Source of the DNA: Chitinivibrionales bacterium
Lineage (GTDB): Bacteria; Fibrobacterota; Chitinivibrionia; Chitinivibrionales; WJMI01
DNA: 6,476 bases
Direction: 5' to 3'
NCBI GenBank assembly: GCA_014729595.1
Contig: WJJU01000497.1
Location: 1-6,476 of the forward strand
The notes beneath the pieces were generated by a model. The model was not told where the DNA came from, searched no databases, and was given only the letters and a program-made list of their open reading frames with translations. The position numbers and the translations under genes are program-made. How positions within the stretch are numbered: position 1 is the first letter of the stretch; every line of letters starts with the position of its first letter. Shown piece after piece: positions 1 to 6,476 of this stretch.

Positions 1-3000
1 AACCGATAAAGGCACTCTCTCCCGCCCGCGCATCGATTCCGCCGAAGGTGTCGACATCGACATCATCGCGCAGGTTGACACCGATCCGCGTAATCGGTAC
101 GCTCGGCGCTTCGGGATCGATGACTACTTTCCCGATTTGTACGTTTACGCCGGCTTCCGTTCTGAGCAAATCGCTTGGTACGAGGGTGAGCACCGTCGCA
201 CTAACCGAGTCAATCGTGTAGTAGGCGTTGCCTCGGCTTTCGTTTTGCGAATTACCCCATACGGCGATGGTCATTCCCGCCTGGAAACCGTCGCTTTGCC
301 AATTACCGCCGTCCGTACGGGTGAGGGTATCGCCCGCGCCGCTTCGATGTGTAAAACTAACCCGCGCCGCCGTAGGATCGCCGGACAAAAAGACAACATC
401 GTTACGTTCCGCCGCCGATAAGGTAACCCGATCGTCGTTGGACATGGCGCCGACGGTGATAAGTGCGCGACCGCCCGCGGTTCCGATACTTCCCGCCGCC
501 TCTATCGTAACACCGCCCGCGGCCGATATATTGGCGTTTTCGACCGCCACCTGGGTATCGGTGACCCGTTTTAGCAATCCTCTGCTGAGAAGCGAGAGCA
601 GTTGCTGCTCGGTCCACACTTTAATGCCGCTCCGTACCGAAGCTTCCTCTTCCGCGCTCAAGGTATAGGTATAGTTCGGATCGTAGGCGTCCCCTAGGCT
701 CCCGTAGCGCGTATGAAGATCGTGGAATTCGGCGGTCCGCTTGGCTTCGAGCGCCGCGATCGCGGCATCGTCATACCCGAGCGTATCACGGTAGGTCGCT
801 TCCTCTTCGACCGAAAGCGTTACCTGGAATCCGGCGTCATAAACCGACGGATCGCTCTGCAGTTTGCGATACCCCCAATACGCCTTGTATTCACGCGTTT
901 TGACACTCGCGAAAGCTTCGAGCGCGTTGTCGATTTTCTCTTGCGCACCGGTTCCTTCGGTCAACTGAAGGTCTTTCCATACACCGTTCAACAACGCCTC
1001 GTAGGTCCTCTCATCGGTTTGCGCCGTCGTATCGGCGTCGATCAGCGCGCCGCCGGGAACCTTGACAAAGACATCGCCGGTTTCGGCATTAAGGTTCTTC
1101 AGACGCAGATCGCCGGATTTCTGCTCGATTGCCACGCCCTGTTTCGAGGTGATCATCAGGTAGTCCCGCGATGCGGAGCCGACCCGAAGCCCAAGCGGAT
1201 GAGCTTCACCATCACCAATACCGCCGTTGGAGGCGCTCATAATCACCCGGCCGCCCTGAACCAGACTATTGAGCAAGGTTGTTTCGGTCGCCTTGGCTGT
1301 TTTGATCGAGCCCTGCGCCTCAAGAGTCACATCACCGACGGCGGCCGTGATATGATCGACCTCCATATCCCCCGCACGCTCATTGATATTGATATTACCC
1401 ATGCTCGAAACGGCATTGAGGCTCACGATATGGCTGAGTTTCCGCCATATCGACGCGTTCGAGTAATTTTGAGTACCAAGGTCGAGCGTTGCATGCTCTC
1501 CTAAGTAGAGATAGTAGTCGTCGGCATTCTTCACCACACTCGTGCGGTTGATCGCCCGCGTACCGTCGTCGGTGGTATAATCATACGGTTGCGTAGACAG
1601 ATCGGTATTGACCGCAAGGGATTGGCCGACCCCGTTTTTCGCGCTCAACTCGATACGACGGCCGCCGATAAACGATGTGGCGCCACGCTGCATGATCGAA
1701 CCTTGGGTGGCTATCGAGGTTGTACCCGAATCGTTGCGTATTGTGCCCTCTATAATGACATTCGCCCCTGTCACCGTCGAGTTGATGGCCACCCGACCTT
1801 CGTCACGACCCATCATCTTGATCGAAATCGGATTATCCGCCCGGACCGAATGGGTATGCGTGGTCGCCGTTCCTTCAAGACGTTGCCATTTGGAGTAGTA
1901 CGTCTTCTTGCCGTACCACGTGCTTTCGGTCCAATGATCGATTTCTCTGTGGCTGCTCGATATCGTCACCGCATTGCTGACGTAAGAGTAGCCGCTCGTG
2001 TTTGCGGCGTCGAGATAATAGTACGGGCCTTCGTCGGACAGATGCGGCCCGCTCAGCACTTCCGTGTAGGGGCCTTCAACAACATTGTTGGGATCGGCGG
2101 CGAGGGCGTCTATGCCCAACCAGGCCGACGTTCCATAGGTGGTTATGGTCCGTGTCTGTACGACCGTATTTACCGACCATCCGTAGCGCCAGCCTGTTGC
2201 GGGTGAATAGCTCATGGTGTCGGAGCCCGCCGTCGTCGAACCGTTGGTCCTTACCGTAACCCCGGCGGCATCTTTGCGATACCAGGTCGACTGCATGCCT
2301 TTGGCCTTGTCGACTATCATGAGACTTCCCGTACCGCGCCGTGAAGCATCGACACCCTTTACCACAACACTATAGGCCGTATTGTTGGTAATTTCAATAT
2401 CGCCGTAGCCGCCGAGCACACGAATTTCTCCCGTTTTAGCGGTCGACAAAATGCGACCGAACAGCTCGACGGAACCGCCGCCGACCCGGACGGGGTTAAC
2501 CTCTATCTCGCCGGTACTTTTATTGTAATAAACGTCGAAATCCTCATTCGAAGCACTCGTCAACTCGATTCTTCCCGTTGCCGAGGGGCTGATGTTGGCG
2601 ATTTCGGTTGCGGTTGCCGCCCCGAGTGTCAATGCATAGTTGGCTTTCCCGCTCTGGATAATGCCGTTAACATTTATATATTGCGCATCGATAACGATAT
2701 TCTGACCCGTCAGATTTGGCGTTGCACTTGCCGGACGGTTCAGAACGGCGGACTGAGCCGCCGGACTTGCCGCAAAAGCGACGATGTTGTCGGACGCTCC
2801 CGGATTTTCGGTATGCGGTTTCCAGGCGGAGTATTCCTCGCCGCCCACGCTGTAATCGGTGAGCCCTTGAATGATGACGCTCCCGCCGGCGGACACGACG
2901 ATGTTCTTGGCATTTATGCTTGCCGTTTCGCTGACGATATAATCACCGCCGGGCGCCGTCGTCACCTGGAACAGTCCGCGAAGGTTTTCAATATGCCCGT

Positions 3001-6000
3001 CGATTGTGATACTCGGGGTCAGATAGTCGTGCGGTGTACCTCCGGGGGTGAATTTTGTCGGATCCCCGACCGGCGGCGTGTAAGTTGCCGCGTCGAACGT
3101 ATTCTCGATCGAGATGAACGGCTCCACATCCGCGCCGGCGTTCGATATACTTGCAAAGGATGCCGTTGCACCGTCATTCAAAGCGTTTACCGCCGCGTTT
3201 CCGTCGACCAGCACGCCGTTGAAGAAAAGGCCGCCGTTGTCCATTGGGATAGTGATGTCGTTGACTCTCAGAAATGCCGGTGTATTATTAACAATAGTAA
3301 CACTAGCATCCCCCGGCGCGTCGATTATCCCGTTACCGATCATTTTGCCCGCCCGCACATCGATCCAACCCGCCGCCGCGGTGATGTCGTCTAAGGTGAC
3401 GGTCATTGCATACTGTTGAATCGGATTGTAGGAATCAAGTTCGGCATTGTACTCCAACAACCCCAATGCCATGAGTTCATTCTGCAATCTGGTAATTTCA
3501 GACTCGTAGTAATTAACCAAATCGGCATTAACAGGTGTAAGTCCCTGGAACTCAGCCAGTTTTTCTCTCGCACGCTCGAGTGCCTGCACCAATCCCGATT
3601 CCACCAGCTCCTTGCTGACCGTATAGCCGATTTCATCGGGATTGACCGCACCGGTGATCGTTCCCGCATTTCCGTTCCAATCGTTTAAAGCCAAGAACTG
3701 GTGGCGTTTTATTCCGGTACGGAGAGTTCCGTTGATCTGCACGGCGCCTTGCGCCTCTTGATGCAGATAGCCGTCGTAAAATGCCACACCGCCACCGCCG
3801 GTGAGATCGTTGATAAAGTCGGTTACGGCGCTTATCCAGTTGACGCCCTTGGCAACCGAAGTGAGATCCGAATCGGTAATTTTCTCGGCGTGGAGCTTGA
3901 TATTACCGGCGGACTCAAGCAACGCGCCACTATCGACCGTGATGTCGTTATCCTGCACCAAAACGGCTCGGGCATCGATACTGTCGATCGGAACCAAACT
4001 GCCGGCAAAGCTGTCGACCCGCGATTCAAGGGTATAAAAATCGCGTACGAAATTCACGGTGGTCCCGGTCGAGACATTAATATTACCCTCCGCCTCCACG
4101 GAGGAATTCGTCAAGAAACTGATATCGTTCGTAGGCAGAATGTCCAGTCTGGTATTTGCAATCGAAAGCGTGGCCGCGCCGTAACTGTCGAGACTTACGA
4201 TACCGGCGATATCGCCCGTGCCGCGGGCCGAGAAATCGATGTCGCCTTCACTATTGAGAGCAGCCCCTTCGCCGACCTCTATCTGAGCTATATCGGCGTT
4301 GGTCTTTATGTCCAACGAAGCGCCCGCGCCCGCTACGACACCCCCCGCCGTAAACACGAATTTTTCTTTGGCAACAATATCATTGAACGCATCGAGCGTG
4401 AAACGTCCGGAGCTACCGGCGTTTTCCACGACACTTAAAGAAGCATTGGCGCCGACAAGCACCCTGGTGTTGAGATTAAGAATCGTATCACTATCGATTC
4501 CGCCACCGGCCGCAAGACCAAAGGCCGCACCACGAATGTTGCCACCGCCCAGAATGCTCTTACGGACTTTTGTCAACGCATCGATATCGATTTGCTTTGC
4601 GGTCAGCGTAACGATATCACCTATCCGAGCAGTAGTATTGGCAGTTACGTTATGGTCACTGTTGACACCCGAACCCGCTATTGCCCCACCCGCAATCGTC
4701 GTAACCCGACCGTTGAATTTGGCCGTATGCTCCGCCGCCAGGATAAAATCGCCCCAAACGCCGTCGGCCAAGTCGATAGCGGCGCCATTCCCTACAGCCG
4801 CGGTCGTGTTACTTGTGTTCGAAGTATCGATTTCTATGCCGGAGCCCGCGCCAACCCCACCCGCACCCGCTACCGCATCCGCCAGATTGTCGTCGCCACT
4901 CACCGCCCTAACAACCAACCGATTGCCGCTGATAGCGACCCCACCGCCTATGAGCGCGGTAGTGGACGTATCCGAAGTGACGTCGCTGATACTTACGCCG
5001 GCGGCGACCGCGCCCAACGCCCCCGAAGTGACCACGGCTTTTTGGCGAGCCGTCCGAAGCGCCGATACGGTTATCGTTCCCTCGACGTCCATGGCTACGG
5101 AGTTACCGATTGTACTCGAAACGGAAGTGTTGTCTTCGAGGTTGCCGGTGGTCACGCCGGCGGCGCCAATACCACCCGCCGCCGTCCATACGTTCTGCAT
5201 CGAATTCAAATACGATTCCGCATTTACCGTGACATTGGTAACCGTCCCGCTACTCTGCCCAATTTGTGCAAAGCCGCCGATTGTAGCCTCCGTTGCACCG
5301 GAAACCTCGACCAGACCGATCGCCGCTCCCCCCGCTCCAGCGCCTGCGACCCCAACATTCGCATCGACATCTATACGCCGATCGGCGTCCGCCACGATCG
5401 TGGCCCAGGCGGCATTCTGAATTTTTGCCGCGTTCGCGCTCGATGTACCAGATTCAATATAGGCACGCTGCGTTGAGGTATCCTTAACTTTGGCTACCTG
5501 TGCGCCAAGGCCGACAAACCCGGCGGATCCTCCAAATGCGCCGACATAGGTATCTTCGTCATACCGCGATTCTACACGTATCTGATCCCCCGCCGACAAA
5601 GTCGCGTTACCGCCGACAAACGCAATCGTGGCCGTATTAATCGTCGCAATGCCGACCGCGCCGCCGACACTGACAAAACCCGCCGCCATGCTGCCCACAC
5701 CAACATCCACCGTATCCGTCGATTCCGCCTTGACGGTGATATCGTCGCCGGCACTAATCACCGCTCCTCCGCCGATATACGCCGTAGTATCGTTGTTTGC
5801 CGCCCCCGTGCTTATTCCATCATCGATACTGAAATCCTCGCCGGCCGCCGGGGTGATTCGGTTTTGTGCCTGCACCGCGGTATCATCGGTCGTGCTGATG
5901 CCTTCAACGCCGTCGGAAAGCGATATCTTGTCGTTTACATCGAGTTGGTTCGGATCCGTTCGTACCTCCCCATGTGCTTCACCACTGACACCGCTTCCGA

Positions 6001-6476
6001 TACTCACGACCGCAACGGAACCGTTGATCCCAACGAATCCTCCCGAAAACGCAACGGTTGTCGATTGCACGGTTCGGTCGGCGTCAGCGACAACCTCTAC
6101 GGTACCGCGTGCGGAAACCACACTATTGTTTCCAATGTATGCTTTGGTGCTGCTCTTGATCGTGGCAACGTCAACACTCGCTCCAAAACCCACAAAACCC
6201 TCACCATAAGATCCCGCAATATCGTTTACGGATGAGTACTCATTCGCCTTGACCGATACTCGTTGGACCGAAGATAGAGCGAACGACGCATCCTGGTTAA
6301 GGTGCGAGGCGCCGTCGACGTATGCCAGGGTCGACGTTTCAATCGAGCTAACGACAATTGTCGCCGCAACCCCGGCAACGCCGCCTCCCGCAGTGCCGAC
6401 CAGGTTGTCTATTGTCGAATGCGAATCGGCTTGTACCAGTGTTTGGCCGCGTGCGTTGGTTGTCGCACCGCTGACA
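1..6476 (-). CDS. Internal fragment of a giant exported repeat protein (filamentous haemagglutinin / LktA-like adhesin type), open at both ends
   Basis: Reading the minus strand from 6475 to 2 gives 2,158 sense codons without a stop. Both termini lie outside the window, so no start, ribosome site or signal peptide can be chosen. The translation has no Cys, few Met, and much Gly, Ala, Val, Thr, Ser, Asp and Asn in alternating short beta-strand patterns, as expected for a secreted beta-helix or beta-solenoid protein. The first third is an array of units with boxes such as AYIG. The rest alternates beta-helix-like rungs (for example GDVTLEAQGSI at 1714-1724) with two charged, probably helical islands and a Tyr/Trp-rich module. 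From family knowledge, this combination is seen in giant 'beta strand repeat' surface proteins related to FHA-type exoproteins and LktA-type adhesins. Adhesion or cell-surface function is inferred and no enzymatic motif was seen. The open frame is near certain, the family reasonably sure, and the exact function unknown. Confidence 0.93.
2..145 (-). other. C-terminal edge of the fragment: beta strands leading out of the window (residues 2111-2158)
   Basis: After a Pro-containing linker (prolines at 2121, 2124 and 2127), strands resume with ITRIGVNLRDDVDVDTFGG (2128-2146) and end with IDARAGESAFIG at the window edge. The frame is still open at position 2, so the protein continues beyond the left end. 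The DDVDVD stretch (2137-2142) is acidic, but there is no RTX-type nonapeptide repeat. Confidence 0.55.
146..358 (-). other. Compact module of about 70 residues with an LTRTDG...F.aGMTI.V.G pattern (residues 2040-2110)
   Basis: The segment starts around VSFTHRSGAGDTLTRTDG (2039-2056), continues with W2059 and GFQAGMTIAVWGNSQN (2063-2078), and ends with YYTIDSVSATVLTLVPSDLL (2085-2104). This 'trtdG.sw..dGF..G..i.v.G....N.g.y.i..V....LtL' layout is one I recognise as a recurrent small beta module in giant bacterial repeat proteins, where several copies may occur. Only one copy is in this window. Its function is not known to me. Confidence 0.55.
359..565 (-). other. Beta rungs after the second helical island (residues 1971-2039)
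   Basis: Strand-turn pattern resumes at once after the helical region: VTDTQVAVENANISAAGG (1971-1988), VTIEAAGSIGTAGG (1989-2002) and DRVTLSAAERNDVVFLSGD (2015-2033). The GSIG turn and the 'N-I-x-A-x-G-x-V-x-I-x-A' strand are typical of FHA-like beta-helices. They support a return to the same stalk fold. Confidence 0.6.
566..1015 (-). other. Glu/Lys/Tyr-rich, probably helical region with a duplicated motif (residues 1821-1970)
   Basis: This second non-beta island has long charged stretches: AQEKIDNALEAFASVKTREY at 1844-1863, then AIAALEAKRTAEFHDLHTRYG around 1905-1925. It carries two copies of one motif, YDAGFQVTLSVEEEATYRDT (1879-1898) and YDPNYTYTLSAEEEASVRSG (1931-1950), 52 residues apart. 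Each has a 'Y-D-x-x-aromatic-x-x-T-L-S-x-E-E-E-A' core. The region ends in a hydrophobic helix with EQQLLSLLSRGLLKR (1956-1970) before beta rungs resume. I recall similar inserts in other giant exoproteins but cannot name a domain. Confidence 0.65.
1031..1843 (-). other. Beta-solenoid rungs of haemagglutinin-like type (residues 1545-1815)
   Basis: There are two sets of rungs. The first (1550-1625) contains ISIKMMG, GRVAINSTVTGANVIIEGTI and a GSIMQRG turn. A polar linker (about 1626-1685) rich in Asp and Tyr follows. The second (1687-1815) contains GNININERAGDMEVDHITA (1693-1711), GDVTLEAQGSI (1714-1724), GGRVIMSASNGGIGDG (1741-1756), and GDLRLKNLNAETGDVFVKV (1788-1806). The spacing of 'GD-hydrophobic-x-hydrophobic' strands at about 20 residues is typical of right-handed parallel beta-helices in FHA-like exoproteins. 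A structural stalk is the likely role. Confidence 0.7.
1877..2290 (-). other. Tyr/Trp-rich module bounded by two STWY motifs (residues 1396-1533)
   Basis: Residues 1396-1530 hold 7 Trp and 13 Tyr, about 15 percent, against 3 Trp and 10 Tyr in the first 770 residues. The module begins and ends with STWY (1396-1399 and 1518-1521). Inside it are YSPATGWRYGWS (1423-1434), a segment SAWLGIDALAADP (1450-1462), and a YYY run at 1485-1487. Four His (1509, 1514, 1540, 1542) cluster at its C-terminal edge. I recall similar 'Y.P..G.RY.W' plus 'WLGID.L..D' stretches in other giant exoproteins, but no named domain. Binding to a carbohydrate or a surface would fit exposed aromatics but is unproven. Confidence 0.6.
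2291..3406 (-). other. Beta-helix-like block with paired I-x-N-N-T modules (residues 1024-1395)
   Basis: Short alternating strands separated by Gly/Asn turns dominate (for example ITAAAGWIDVRAG at 1031-1043, NIVVSAGGSVIIQG at 1191-1204, and NIVIDAQYINVNGIIQSG at 1259-1276). Two related motifs, IVNNTPAFLRVNDITIP (1061-1077) and ITNNTAYSVVVKGVDAS (1362-1378), sit near the two ends of the block. A Pro-rich linker (prolines at 1134, 1135, 1139, 1144, 1148 and 1154) interrupts the strands and is probably an exposed loop. The style matches FHA-type exoproteins by recollection. No catalytic motif is visible. Confidence 0.65.
3440..3619 (-). other. Charged, probably alpha-helical or coiled-coil segment (residues 953-1012)
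   Basis: This segment departs from the beta-rich surroundings. It has many Glu, Leu, Lys and Arg and no Gly/Asn turns in its helices. The first helix is around 954-976, with ALERAREKLAEF at 965-976. A loop with Pro981 follows, then a second helix at about 984-1012 containing YESEITRLQNELMALGLLEY (990-1009). Leu and Ile recur at heptad-like spacing in the second helix. A helical hairpin inserted between beta-helical blocks is the simplest reading. It could act as a spacer, hinge or self-association site, which is inference only. Confidence 0.7.
3620..4060 (-). other. Transition region between repeat array and helical segment (residues 806-952)
   Basis: The regular boxes stop here and the sequence becomes mixed. 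A strand-rich part (DNDITVDSGALLESAGNIKLHA, in 842-863) still looks like beta-helix rungs. A more hydrophobic stretch with Trp and Phe follows (VNWISAVTDFINDL, 878-891), then a Gly run at 893-896. The segment VQINGTLRTGIKRHQFLAL (912-930) has the 'v.v.G.i..Gi...q.l.l' form that I recall from other large exoproteins, but no named domain can be assigned. It leads directly into the charged helical island. Confidence 0.5.
4061..6403 (-). repeat. Array of about 13 diverged 52-60-residue beta repeats with AYIG-like boxes (residues 25-805)
   Basis: Each unit has a Gly/Ala-rich hydrophobic stretch (for example GFVGFGASVDVATI, 93-106), then a Thr/Ser turn and a four-residue box, then a strand pair ending like 'V.A.GTVEVVADAD'. 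Boxes start at residues 51 (AYVD), 112 (AYIG), 232 (AYIG), 285 (AFVG), 338 (AYIE), 397 (ATIG), 454 (STIG), 507 (ALIG), 559 (AAVG), 616 (ARIG), 672 (VLVG) and 732 (IEVG). Spacings are 52-61 except one gap of 120, which holds a degenerate unit (EAHG at 166-169) and a long acidic linker. The first five boxes are mostly aromatic at position two and the later ones are not, so the array decays toward the C-terminus. The pattern resembles the repeats of LktA-type filamentous adhesins (recalled, not searched). It probably forms a continuous beta-solenoid stalk. Further units probably lie upstream, beyond position 6476. Confidence 0.85.
5783..5968 (-). other. Acidic linker inside the repeat array (residues 170-231)
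   Basis: Between the degenerate box EAHG (166-169) and the next AYIG box (232-235) the protein lacks the Gly-rich hydrophobic stretch found in every other unit. In its place is a polar segment with many Asp, Thr and Asn (for example STTDDTAVQAQN, 194-205, and GEDFSIDDG, 212-220). This is either an insertion or a loop that bulges from the solenoid. The coding frame is uninterrupted and base composition does not change obviously. Its role is unknown; a surface-exposed loop is an inference. Confidence 0.6.

Noticed and set aside
2..145. RTX-type calcium-binding repeats near the DDVDVD stretch
   Set aside because: No GGxGxDxxx nonapeptides are present here or elsewhere in the translation.
713..1504. 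Plus-strand open frame of 263 codons
   Set aside because: It is codon-aligned antisense of the giant gene (residues about 1659-1921). The minus-strand frame gives coherent beta-rung and helical patterns, and the plus frame does not.
2681..3394. Plus-strand open frame of 237 codons with many Cys and Arg
   Set aside because: Its Cys/Arg-rich composition is an artefact of reading the complement of Gly/Ala/Thr codons. The minus-strand frame covers the same bases without a stop.
3260..3560. Local drop in GC content that might mark a promoter or inserted DNA
   Set aside because: It coincides with Asn/Ile/Thr codons of the IVNNT motif and Glu/Lys/Asn codons of the helical segment. The frame runs straight through it.
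3403..3669. Short minus-strand open frame of 88 codons, and others at 402-617, 3832-4029 and 5572-5754
   Set aside because: They are in other frames than the 2,158-codon frame and have no protein-like pattern.
4299..5476. Long plus-strand open frames (4299-5420 and 4592-5476) rich in Ala, Pro, Thr or Arg
   Set aside because: They are antisense to the open minus-strand frame. The frame beginning at 4592 is codon-aligned with it and stays open because the sense gene rarely uses TTA, CTA or TCA. Their composition is that of reversed repeat codons, with no recognisable domain.
4061..6403. DNA-level tandem repeat or CRISPR-like array
   Set aside because: The repeats exist only at protein level. 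Nucleotide copies are strongly diverged and no identical spaced direct repeats were seen.
1..6476. A gene boundary, internal start or terminator within the window
   Set aside because: No in-frame stop exists, and the in-frame Met codons lie inside continuous repeat or rung patterns without a spacing break or signal peptide after them.

Overview
The whole 6,476-base window lies inside one very large gene on the minus strand. Reading the reverse complement from position 6475 down to position 2 gives 2,158 consecutive sense codons with no stop. Neither the start nor the end of the gene is in the window. There are no intergenic spaces, RNA genes, promoters, terminators or second genes. Every plus-strand open frame is an antisense or out-of-frame shadow of this gene. 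Residue numbers in this annotation count from the first complete codon: residue n starts at plus-strand position 6478-3n, so the protein reads right to left across the window.

The product looks like a giant exported, repeat-built surface protein. It resembles the filamentous haemagglutinin / large exoprotein group and the LktA-type filamentous adhesins. It has no cysteine in 2,158 residues and is rich in Gly, Ala, Val, Thr, Ser, Asp and Asn. The layout from N- to C-terminus is as follows. (1) Residues 25-805 (plus strand 6403-4061) are about 13 diverged repeats of roughly 52-60 residues, each with a Gly/Ala hydrophobic stretch and an 'AYIG'-like box. (2) Residues 806-952 are a transition region. 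(3) Residues 953-1012 are a charged, probably helical segment. (4) Residues 1024-1395 are beta-helix-like, with two related 'I-x-N-N-T' modules. (5) Residues 1396-1533 are very rich in Tyr and Trp. (6) Residues 1545-1815 are beta-solenoid-like rungs. (7) Residues 1821-1970 are a Glu/Lys-rich, probably helical region with an internally duplicated motif. (8) Residues 1971-2158 are more rungs plus a compact module of about 70 residues.

The organism is probably a Gram-negative bacterium with GC content in the mid-50s percent (judged by eye from a few lines). Giant proteins of this kind are known from several phyla, including Fusobacteria, Chlorobi, Verrucomicrobia, Planctomycetes and various Proteobacteria. 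The window does not decide between them. The likely role is adhesion or another cell-surface or extracellular function. Secretion would need a partner such as a two-partner (TpsB) or type I system, which would be encoded outside this window. Nothing here demonstrates a catalytic activity or toxicity.
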